64,000 nucleotides of DNA from CAG-791 sp002449595 (lineage in GTDB: Bacteria > Bacillota > Clostridia > Lachnospirales > Lachnospiraceae), in NCBI GenBank assembly GCA_946539855.1, contig CAMNHV010000008.1, positions 5,960 through 69,959 on the forward strand, written 5' to 3'. The translations under genes and the position numbers were made by a program. The notes under the pieces are model-generated. The model was not told where the DNA came from. It did no database searches and saw only the letters and a list, made by a program, of their open reading frames with translations. Below, piece by piece: positions 24,641 to 31,945 of this stretch; position 1 is the stretch's first letter; each line of letters starts with the position of its first letter.

Positions 24641-25156
24641 TCACTCCCCGGTCTTTCCGCCCTTCCCGAGGAAGGAGGAAAGGCTCAGGAACGAGAGCTC
24701 CTCGTCCTTGTAGACGACGATCAGAAGAATGGCCAGCAGGAACGTGCAGACGGTCACATAGATGTCCGCGACGTTGAAGATCGGGAAATTGATCAGGGAA
24801 AAGTAAATGAAATCGCGCACATAGCCGAAGCGGACGCGGTCGATCAGGTTGCCGACGGCGCCTGCCGCGAGAAAGACGAGGCAGATCCGGAACGGCAGAA
24901 ACCGGCGGGTCGTCGGCGCCTTGCGCAGCACGACGGCGATCACCGCGAGCACAACGAGCGCGACCACGGTAAAAAAGATGCGCCCGTTCTGCATGATGCC
25001 GAAGGCGGCCCCGTGGTTTTCGAGATACCGGAGCTCCAGCACGCCGCGAATCAGAACGAACGGCGCCGTCCCTTTCAGAGACGCCGCCGCAATGATCTTG
25101 CTGTACTGGTCAATAGCGACCAGCAGAACGAAAAGCAGAATTCCTGTCAGTATCAT
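24641..25156 (-). CDS. lspA: Lipoprotein signal peptidase II
   Basis: LspA cleaves signal peptides of prolipoproteins in the membrane. The 171-residue protein has four hydrophobic helices. The catalytic Asp pair is in GAVGNLIDRVRFG near residue 105 and FNVADIYV near 130. The start is six bases after the sepF stop and has no good Shine-Dalgarno sequence, so it is probably coupled. A likely client, the carboxypeptidase at 28572, has a lipobox. Confidence 0.94.
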   Translation of the reverse strand: MILTGILLFVLLVAIDQYSKIIAAASLKGTAPFVLIRGVLELRYLENHGAAFGIMQNGRIFFTVVALVVLAVIAVVLRKAPTTRRFLPFRICLVFLAAGAVGNLIDRVRFGYVRDFIYFSLINFPIFNVADIYVTVCTFLLAILLIVVYKDEELSFLSLSSFLGKGGKTGE

Positions 25157-25162
25157 AAACTA

Positions 25163-25714
25163 TCAATTCTGAGCGAAAGGCATGTAGAGGGATGACTGCG
25201 AGTCATCGCCGACGCCGAGCGCTGCGGAGATGTCACCGGAGATATCGACGCTCTCCGGGGTGACGACGAAGATATAATGAGAGATCTTCATAAGGTTTCC
25301 GCGGATCGCGTAGCAGGAACCGGAAGTGAAATCGATGATCCTCTGCGCGATGTCGACGTTCAGTCCTTCCAGGTTCAGGACGACGGTGCGGTTGGAAAGC
25401 AAGGTGTCCGTGAGTTCGCGGGCTTCTTCCACCGTGGTGGGCTTAATGACGCACACTTCCATTCCGGGTGCGATCCCGCGGCGCTGCTGCGGCTTCTGGA
25501 CGACGCTCACCTGCCGCTCGGGCGCTGCCTGGCGCCGCATGGGGAGCTGCTGAGGCTCGTCGTCATACTCTTCTTCTTCCTGCTGCCTTCTTCTGCCAAA
25601 GCCTCTGAAACGGGAACCGGTCTCTTCTGGCTCTACGTCGTAGTCGTCATCATAGTAGCCGTCATCGTCTCCGTTCACTTTCATCGCATTGATCAGTCGA
25701 TCCAAAGCACTCAT
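25163..25714 (-). CDS. sepF: Cell division protein SepF
   Basis: SepF anchors and bundles FtsZ filaments at the division site. The 183-residue protein starts with a short amphipathic membrane-targeting helix, followed by a disordered acidic and Gln-rich linker (about 15-80). The C-terminal core (about 85-170) holds VCVIKPTTVEEARELTDTL and GSCYAIRGNLMKIS. AAGGGG precedes the ATG. The yggS-sepF order is standard in Gram-positive bacteria. Confidence 0.95.
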   Translation of the reverse strand: MSALDRLINAMKVNGDDDGYYDDDYDVEPEETGSRFRGFGRRRQQEEEEYDDEPQQLPMRRQAAPERQVSVVQKPQQRRGIAPGMEVCVIKPTTVEEARELTDTLLSNRTVVLNLEGLNVDIAQRIIDFTSGSCYAIRGNLMKISHYIFVVTPESVDISGDISAALGVGDDSQSSLYMPFAQN

Positions 25715-25726
25715 GAAGTTTACCCC

Positions 25727-26434
25727 TTATTCAATATGATAATTACGCTCTCCAAAGATACCTGTTCCGACACGCACAAAAGTCGCGCCTTCTTCGATAG
25801 CGACCTCAAAGTCACCGGTCATACCCATAGAAAGCACATGCATAAATAAATTATCTGAGTATTTTCCGTTTATGTCAACCGATAATTTTCGCAGTCCGCG
25901 AAAATAAACCCTGTTTTCTTCTGGGGTTTCCGTGTACGGCGCGATCGTCATCAGCCCTTCGATCTTTATGCCCGGCAGAGGGAGGATCGCGCCGACGAAA
26001 TCCATCGCGTCCTCCGGACGGATCCCGTATTTGCTCTCTTCCGCCGCCATGTTGACCTCGATGAGGACCGGCATGACGATCCCGGCCTTCACGGCTTCTT
26101 TGCTGACGGTCTCCGCGAGGCGGACGCTGTCGATGCCGTGGATCATCGCGGCGTGTCCGATCACCTGCTTCACCTTGTTGGTCTGCAGGTGGCCGATCAT
26201 GTGCCACTGAATGTCCTCAGGCAGCACAGGCGCCTTCTCCCGGATCTCCTGCACCTTGTTCTCGCCAAAGAGCTTTTCTCCCGCGTGATAGGCCTCCAGG
26301 ACCGCCTCCGCAGGCTTCGTCTTGGATACGCAGATGAGGCCGACTTCGGACGGATCCCTGCCTGCTCTGGCACAGGCTGCCTCGATGCGCGCGTGGATCT
26401 CGGCGAGGTTGTTTTTGATGATGCTTTCCGCCAT
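25727..26434 (-). CDS. YggS-family PLP-binding protein
   Basis: This 235-residue protein of the YggS/PROSC/YlmE family keeps vitamin B6 balanced and affects amino-acid pools. I chose the start at 26434 after CGGAGGAA. The PLP lysine is in LICVSKTKPAEAV near residue 35. HMIGHLQTNKVK near 80, SMGMTGDFEVAIEEGATFVRVGTGIFG near 200 and a phosphate-binding serine there are typical. It is next to sepF, as in Bacillus. Confidence 0.94.
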   Translation of the reverse strand: MAESIIKNNLAEIHARIEAACARAGRDPSEVGLICVSKTKPAEAVLEAYHAGEKLFGENKVQEIREKAPVLPEDIQWHMIGHLQTNKVKQVIGHAAMIHGIDSVRLAETVSKEAVKAGIVMPVLIEVNMAAEESKYGIRPEDAMDFVGAILPLPGIKIEGLMTIAPYTETPEENRVYFRGLRKLSVDINGKYSDNLFMHVLSMGMTGDFEVAIEEGATFVRVGTGIFGERNYHIE

Positions 26435-26521
26435 GGTTTCCTCCGGACAGTCCCTGTGAAGCACACAGCTGCAGCAGTTCTGTAAGTACGCTCCGGCAGC
26501 CGTGAAAAGGGTTTGTCGCTG

Positions 26522-27910
26522 TCACTCATAGATGAACTGGTCGGGCGAGATATTCTGCGCGTCCAGCACGATGTAATCATATTCCGACAGGCCGTACGTG
26601 GTGTTCGGGTCGACGATCGAGTACTCGTCGCCGGAGTACAGGATGTCGATGATTCTGAAGTCCGCGTAGCCCTTGTTGATGTTGTAGACGCCGACCAGCT
26701 TGTCCTGGCGGCTCAGCGTGTAGGTGTCCGTCGAATCCGGCTTCACGAGGACGTCGCCGGCCTTCAGGACGCTCTCGTCCAGGTAGTACTCCCCTTCCGC
26801 CTCGCTGTACGGCGGCGCGGAGATGAAGGAGGTGCTCATGGAGCCGTCCTCTGCGTAGGTCTGCTTCAGGACGCCCATGACGCCGCCCCTGCCGGTCGTG
26901 ACGAACTCCTTCGGGACCAGGAAGAAATAGCTCTCGATGATCGCGGTGTTCGGGACCTTCAGGCCCTGACGGTCAGAGGTGATCAGTTCGATGTCGATGA
27001 AGCGGTCGGCGCAGAACGTCACCATTGAATTCGTGAAGCTTAAGGACACGAAGACGTTGCCCTGCTCGTCCGTGCGGCTGCGCACCTTCGCCCAGGACTC
27101 GTCCTGGTTCTTCAGGAAGCGGACGCGCACGTAGTCCATCTCGACCAGCTCGTCGGCCTCCTCCTGCCCCTCCGCGAGGAACACGATGCTCCAGTTCTCG
27201 TCGGTCGAGATCCGGCAGACAGGGTCGCCCTGCGAGACGAGCTGCCCGTTTCCGATCTGGTTCTTCTCGTACGCGGCGCGGTCGAAGTCGGCGATGCTCA
27301 GGCCCTCGAACGTCTTGTCCTCGTAGCCGTCCGTCGCGTAGACCACGTCGCCGGTCACGGGCGCATAGCAGTAATGGATCGAGGCGGACAGGCCGGAGGT
27401 ATCCATGTTGCGGATGCTCTCCAGGATGCTGCTGCTCGAGAGGTTCTGCGTCTTGCTCATGATCGTGCTGCGGAAGTCGTAGACGCCGCCGAAGCTCCTG
27501 GCGTCGAAGTCGGACGTGAAGGAAGTGATCTCCCCGCGCAGCTCCGCGAGCTCCGACTTGCTGAACGTGACGTCGCCCGTATTCTGCGCGTTGATGTAGT
27601 CGATGATCTGGCCGGACTCGTCGATCGTGTAGGCGAGGTTGCCCTTGCCCAGGCGGTCGCCCTCCTCGCTGTAGAAATTGATGTAGCCGGAGTACTCGCT
27701 CTGGACGATGTGCTCCGAGCGGAGCGCGATGCCGTGGTAGACGCGGTTGGCGGACAGCGACCCGGTCTTGACCTCATAGCCGACGACCTTCTCGGAAGTG
27801 GCATAGGTAAAGACGCTGATCAGCGTGTAGATCAGGATGACCGCGAATATGATCAGGCCTACGTTGATGTTGAGCGGCCTGCGGTATTTCGTGACTTTGT
27901 TTGAAGCCAT
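26522..27910 (-). CDS. HlyD-like membrane-anchored protein of the sepF locus
   Basis: This 462-residue protein has one N-terminal membrane helix (about 17-37) and a large external part. It has lipoyl/HlyD-type half motifs (YSGYINFYSEEGDRLGKG near 75, and QLVSQGDPVCRI near 215) typical of membrane-fusion adaptors. Clostridial genomes commonly carry this type beside yggS and sepF. No ABC transporter or outer-membrane partner is adjacent, so a drug-efflux role is not supported; a cell-envelope or division role is an inference. A small CCCGC/GCGGG hairpin lies just before the ATG. Confidence 0.7.
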   Translation of the reverse strand: MASNKVTKYRRPLNINVGLIIFAVILIYTLISVFTYATSEKVVGYEVKTGSLSANRVYHGIALRSEHIVQSEYSGYINFYSEEGDRLGKGNLAYTIDESGQIIDYINAQNTGDVTFSKSELAELRGEITSFTSDFDARSFGGVYDFRSTIMSKTQNLSSSSILESIRNMDTSGLSASIHYCYAPVTGDVVYATDGYEDKTFEGLSIADFDRAAYEKNQIGNGQLVSQGDPVCRISTDENWSIVFLAEGQEEADELVEMDYVRVRFLKNQDESWAKVRSRTDEQGNVFVSLSFTNSMVTFCADRFIDIELITSDRQGLKVPNTAIIESYFFLVPKEFVTTGRGGVMGVLKQTYAEDGSMSTSFISAPPYSEAEGEYYLDESVLKAGDVLVKPDSTDTYTLSRQDKLVGVYNINKGYADFRIIDILYSGDEYSIVDPNTTYGLSEYDYIVLDAQNISPDQFIYE

Positions 27911-27970
27911 AAGTTCCCGCGTTCGTAGTTGCGGGCCTCACCGGAAGCGCCGGCGGACCCTGTAACAAAT

Positions 27971-27998
27971 AGACATGCCTGCGCCGGCAGGCATGTCT
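27971..27998 (-). terminator. Terminator of the mre/rodA/mgsA gene cluster
   Basis: AGACATGCCTGC pairs perfectly with GCAGGCATGTCT around a GCCG loop. On the minus strand ATTTGTT follows. It ends the long leftward cluster after the P-loop gene. Confidence 0.75.
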
Positions 27999-28048
27999 AT
28001 GTACTCAGTTGCCATTAAGCGACGGGTCAGTTCCCATGAAGGACGCGA

Positions 28049-28468
28049 TCAAAGAGAGATCGCGACCATGGACTTCAGGTCTTCCGGAAGATCCGACTCA
28101 TCGAGGGCGATGCTCAGAACGAAGTCCACATGGAACACTTCGCTGAGCTTCTTCAGTTTCATAACGACAGGCGTGATATCCTGGCCGCGCAGATGCGCGA
28201 TGTCCAGAAAGCTGTCAAAATACATCTGCTCCAGATCATGATCCTGCGAGATGATACCGCTGACAAAACCAACGAACTCATCCGCGTCCGAAATGAAGTA
28301 GTCCGGAACGCTGATCAGACGGATCTTGTTGTTCAGTTCATACATGTGCTTGGTGCTTTTGTCCAGATAGCAGATCGAGCCGAGGATATTTTTGATTTCA
28401 GAATTGACTTTGTCCAGCAGGTACCTGGTTTTCCCTTTTCCCTTATCGCCGACAATTAACTGAACCAT
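28049..28468 (-). CDS. Small P-loop protein of unknown function
   Basis: This 139-residue protein begins with MVQLIVGDKGKGKTRYLL, a Walker A loop at residues 7-14. The rest has few known signatures: a hydrophobic strand ending RLISVPDYFISDADEFVGF and a C-terminal FHVDFVLSIALDESDLP that could hold a Walker B-like acidic strand. I chose the start at 28468 after GGAGGGC. It is the last gene of the cell-shape cluster. It may be an NTPase or a nucleotide-binding regulator; I do not recognise a characterised homologue. Confidence 0.65.
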   Translation of the reverse strand: MVQLIVGDKGKGKTRYLLDKVNSEIKNILGSICYLDKSTKHMYELNNKIRLISVPDYFISDADEFVGFVSGIISQDHDLEQMYFDSFLDIAHLRGQDITPVVMKLKKLSEVFHVDFVLSIALDESDLPEDLKSMVAISL

Positions 28469-28571
28469 TGGCCATGCCCTCCTGATTTCTAAGATATAGA
28501 TGCGTATCAATTTGTCAGAATTGATACAAATATTTAACCGTATTATAGTCGATGCGGGGGTGAAAAACAAC

Positions 28572-29612
28572 TCATTTCGGCTCCGCCACGAGGTCCTGGA
28601 GATCGTTCATGTAACTGTACAGGACCTGCTGGTCGGGGGCGCCGAGAACCACGCAGATGTAGGGATTTCCCGACGTGTCCTTGGCCAGGATCGTCAGGCA
28701 GTGCCCCGCCGCGCTGGTCGTCCCCGTCTTGCCGCCGATGACCGTCATGCCCGTCGGTGCGTCAACGATGCTGCGCAGATACAGGTTCGTCGAGTTCACG
28801 CTGACGTTCTTCTCCGCGCCCTGCGCGTCGCGGTAGACCGTCGAGTAGGACGGCATGTTGATGATCTCCTGGATGACCGGGTAATTCAAGGCCTCGTTGA
28901 AGATCAGGTACATGTCGTACGCGGTCGTGTAATGATTCCCGTCGTGCAGTCCGCTCGGGTTCATGAAGTGTGTGTTCGTCGCGCCGATCATCTGCGCTTC
29001 CTTGTTCATCTCGTCCACGAACGCGCTCACGCTTCCGCCCACGTTCTCCGCGATCATCACGGCGGCATCGTTCGCCGAGTTGATGAGGAGCAGGTGGAGC
29101 GCCTGGTCCAGCGTCATGGTATCGCCCTCCGCGATGCCGCAGGTCTGCGCGCCGGCTTCCAGGTTCGTCACGTCCGCCGAGGCGGTGAGTTTGGTGTCAA
29201 GGGAGGAATTCTTGAGCGCGACGAGCGCGGTCATGAGCTTCGTGAGGCTCGCCGGATACATCTGCTCGTGGACGCTCTTTGCGTACAGGAATTCCAGGTT
29301 GGCGGTGTCCGCGATGAGCGCGGTCGTGCCCGCCTCGATGCTGATGCCCGGAGGTATGACGTTGCCTTCTGTCACACAGAGGTCGGCAGCGAAGCCCTCC
29401 GCCTGTCCGCTGTCTGTCGACTGGCCGGACAGAAATGTGAATGCCTTCATGTACTCGTGGTCGGTGTAGGGGCTGACGAGATTGGATCCGCAGGCACACA
29501 AAAGCGCGCAGCACAGAAGGAGCGCTGCTGCGCGCGACGCCTTTTTCACGGTTGCCCCGGCATGGGCCTTTTTGATGACTGATAAGTTGTGGTGAACTGC
29601 AAAACGGAACAT
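28572..29612 (-). CDS. D-alanyl-D-alanine carboxypeptidase, lipoprotein-like
   Basis: This penicillin-binding protein of the S11 family trims the terminal D-Ala from peptidoglycan stem peptides. Active-site motifs are SLTK near residue 110, SAN near 165 and KTG near 290. A hydrophobic segment ends in LLCAC, a lipobox, so the enzyme is probably lipid-anchored. The ATG at 29612 directly follows mgsA but its ribosome site is weak. A GTG at 29549, which gives a cleaner signal peptide beginning VKKASR, is a serious alternative. Confidence 0.85.
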   Translation of the reverse strand: MFRFAVHHNLSVIKKAHAGATVKKASRAAALLLCCALLCACGSNLVSPYTDHEYMKAFTFLSGQSTDSGQAEGFAADLCVTEGNVIPPGISIEAGTTALIADTANLEFLYAKSVHEQMYPASLTKLMTALVALKNSSLDTKLTASADVTNLEAGAQTCGIAEGDTMTLDQALHLLLINSANDAAVMIAENVGGSVSAFVDEMNKEAQMIGATNTHFMNPSGLHDGNHYTTAYDMYLIFNEALNYPVIQEIINMPSYSTVYRDAQGAEKNVSVNSTNLYLRSIVDAPTGMTVIGGKTGTTSAAGHCLTILAKDTSGNPYICVVLGAPDQQVLYSYMNDLQDLVAEPK

Positions 29613-29613
29613 G

Positions 29614-30009
29614 TTACTTGTACATCTCTCTCCACTCCAGATCGCCTCTGTCAAGGGATTTGATCAGGAGTTCGGCGGAGGCCAGGTTGGTCGCGACAGG
29701 GATATTGTGGATGTCGCAGATCCGGAAGACGTCCTCGCCGCTGGCTTCGTGGTTGCCCCTTGTGAGCGGGTCCCTTAAGAAGATCACCAGGTCGATCTCG
29801 TTGTGCTCGATCTGTGCCGAGACCTGCTGGATCCCCCCGAGGTTGCCCGAGAGATGCTTATGGATCGTAAGATTGGTCACTTCCTCGATGAGGCGGCCCG
29901 TCGTTCCCGTCGCATAGAGCTCATTCTTGCTCAGAATGCTGCGATAGGCGATACAGAAGTTCTGCATCAGTTTTTTCTTCGCGTCATGCGCGATAAAGAC
30001 TATGTTCAT
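29614..30009 (-). CDS. mgsA: Methylglyoxal synthase
   Basis: MgsA converts dihydroxyacetone phosphate to methylglyoxal, bypassing lower glycolysis. The 131-residue protein has the family pattern IAHDAKKK at the start, TGTTGRLI near 35, LSGNLGGIQQ near 55, and FLRDPLTRGNHEASGEDVF near 77 with the catalytic Asp and His. The position after rodA is common in Clostridia. Confidence 0.96.
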   Translation of the reverse strand: MNIVFIAHDAKKKLMQNFCIAYRSILSKNELYATGTTGRLIEEVTNLTIHKHLSGNLGGIQQVSAQIEHNEIDLVIFLRDPLTRGNHEASGEDVFRICDIHNIPVATNLASAELLIKSLDRGDLEWREMYK

Positions 30010-30034
30010 CCTTGTATTTTTCCCCTTCTGTTCG

Positions 30035-31219
30035 TCAGGTCAGCATAGCGTCTTCTTCCGCGAGGTCCGGCATGTCCGGGATACCGCCGATCCGACCCAC
30101 TGTCTTGGCGCTCCTCACCGGCGCGCTCTGCATCCTCACATTGAGCAGGAATCCGATCCCCATATACAGGCTCCACAGGCTCGTAAGGCCATAGCTGACA
30201 AAAGGAAGCGGGATGCCGGTATTCGGGAAAGTACCTGTGGCCACGCCGATGTTCATGATGCCCTGGAATCCGATCCACGCGCCCATGCCGGCGCAGATCA
30301 CCATTCCCGCCATATCTCTCGCCGTCCTCACGTTCAGGAAGCACTTGATCGAGATCGCCGCGATCAGGGCTACCACGGCACACGCACCGATAAAGCCGAA
30401 CTCTTCTCCGATCACGGTGAAGATAAAGTCAGTCTGGGACTGGGAGATATAGCCGCTGTTTAAGAGCGAACTCAGACTGTTTGTGTTGTAGCCTTTTCCG
30501 AGTAGTTTTCCGGAACCGATCGCCATCATGGAATAGATCGTTTGATAAGCGGTGGTGTCCGCAAAGTCTTCCGGATGCAGAAATGCCAGAATTCGGTTTC
30601 TCTGGTAGGGGTTAAGCAGGGTCTGGTCTTCCTGCAGGACCATGTTGAAGAGGATCAGGGCTGTAGGCAGGGAAACTGCGAAAATACCCGCGACCAGACG
30701 GAAACTGATCCCGCCCACGAACATCATCACACTGAAAATAACGACCACCATGATACTTGTCGACATGTCAGGCTGCTTCCAGATCAGGTAAAAAGGAATC
30801 AGGATGAGCGCGACAGATAAGGCGGTCACAGGGATTGTCCGTATTCTGTCTTTATATTTCATAATAAACTTCGCATAAAACAAAATCAATAAAATTTTGG
30901 CTGCCTCAGAGGGCTGGAACGTGAATCCGCCGATCGTCAGCCAGCGCTGCGCGCCGCCGCCCGTCGAGCCGATGGAAATGACGAGATACAGCAGCACGAT
31001 GTTGATGACGTAGTAGACCCATGCGAAGTATATGATCTTGTGATAATCCAGCGCGGAGATGACAAGCATCAGGGCAAGGCCGACCACCATGCCTTCGATC
31101 TGCTTGATCTGCAGGTCCGGCCTGGCGCTCCCGACGGCGAAGATGCCGAACACGTTGAGCGAGATGATGAGGGTCAGAAGGACAAAGTCGATCCTCTTGA
31201 GATTAAAAGTTTTAAACAT
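30035..31219 (-). CDS. rodA: Rod-shape SEDS glycosyltransferase RodA
   Basis: RodA polymerises lipid II for lateral wall growth with its partner PBP2. The 394-residue protein has about ten membrane helices. Typical segments are QRWLTIGGFTFQPSEAAKI near residue 95, PDMSTSIMV near 150 and the C-terminal GIPLPFVSYGLTSLW near 330. The start overlaps the minC stop. In related genomes minD and minE lie between these two genes; here they do not. Confidence 0.95.
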   Translation of the reverse strand: MFKTFNLKRIDFVLLTLIISLNVFGIFAVGSARPDLQIKQIEGMVVGLALMLVISALDYHKIIYFAWVYYVINIVLLYLVISIGSTGGGAQRWLTIGGFTFQPSEAAKILLILFYAKFIMKYKDRIRTIPVTALSVALILIPFYLIWKQPDMSTSIMVVVIFSVMMFVGGISFRLVAGIFAVSLPTALILFNMVLQEDQTLLNPYQRNRILAFLHPEDFADTTAYQTIYSMMAIGSGKLLGKGYNTNSLSSLLNSGYISQSQTDFIFTVIGEEFGFIGACAVVALIAAISIKCFLNVRTARDMAGMVICAGMGAWIGFQGIMNIGVATGTFPNTGIPLPFVSYGLTSLWSLYMGIGFLLNVRMQSAPVRSAKTVGRIGGIPDMPDLAEEDAMLT

Positions 31220-31922
31220 TGACGTCTCCCCCCGCAGGATCCGCCGCGATGACGACGCCGTCCTTCACGAGACAGATCTTCGGGCCTTCGGGTTTCTGCT
31301 TGAAAAGAAGGCGCGGGCCGGTCTTCCCGCGGTACCGGATCCCGTCGACGTGGACCTTCTCCGGCATGAAATCCCCGGTGTAGATATAGTGGCCGCTCTC
31401 TTCCCCCTCCGCGGCGTTTTCGCCGGCGCTCGCCTGGCCGTAGAGGCCGCCGAGGATGACGATATTTCTTGACGATACCACGGCGCAGCCCGCGCGGACG
31501 CTGCCCGTGACGAGAATGCTGAGCGAGGACTCGATCACCTCGTTGTCCGCAATGTCGCCGGTGTGCACGTGGAACGCCTCCGCGTTACTCGGAAGGCTGT
31601 GCGCGCGCTCCTCTTCCTTCGCGTCCTCTCCCACGCGGTGTACCGCTCTGGCGAAAAGCTCCATCGTCTGCGGATCCTCGCTGCAGATGCACAGGACGTC
31701 GAGATCGCTGTTGTTCGTGATCGCGTCGACGAGCAGTTCCTCCTCCGTGTCCGACAGCGCCCTGCCCTCAAACGTCACCGCGACGGCGGCGTCCTTGAAG
31801 AACGAGCGCCCCTCCGAGAACTTGCGCGCCGCCTCGGAGCGGATGTCATGGAACGTGGCGTTCGGATCAAGCCTGAGCCGGAGCCCGCCCCCGTATAAAC
31901 GGATCGTGACAAGATTTTTCAT
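31212..31922 (-). CDS. minC: Septum site-determining protein MinC
   Basis: MinC inhibits FtsZ assembly away from mid-cell. I chose the start at 31922 after AAGGAGAG; the frame continues upstream inside the PBP2 gene and is not credible there. The 236-residue protein has an N-terminal FtsZ-binding domain (1-105, with VTIRLYGGGL) and a C-terminal beta-helix (about 140-215: GSVRAGCAVVSSRNIVILGGLYGQASAGE). That helix normally binds MinD. No minD or minE follows: the minC stop overlaps the rodA start. Confidence 0.82.
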   Translation of the reverse strand: MKNLVTIRLYGGGLRLRLDPNATFHDIRSEAARKFSEGRSFFKDAAVAVTFEGRALSDTEEELLVDAITNNSDLDVLCICSEDPQTMELFARAVHRVGEDAKEEERAHSLPSNAEAFHVHTGDIADNEVIESSLSILVTGSVRAGCAVVSSRNIVILGGLYGQASAGENAAEGEESGHYIYTGDFMPEKVHVDGIRYRGKTGPRLLFKQKPEGPKICLVKDGVVIAADPAGGDVNV

Positions 31923-31945
31923 GCTCTCTCCTTCAAAAGTAATCC

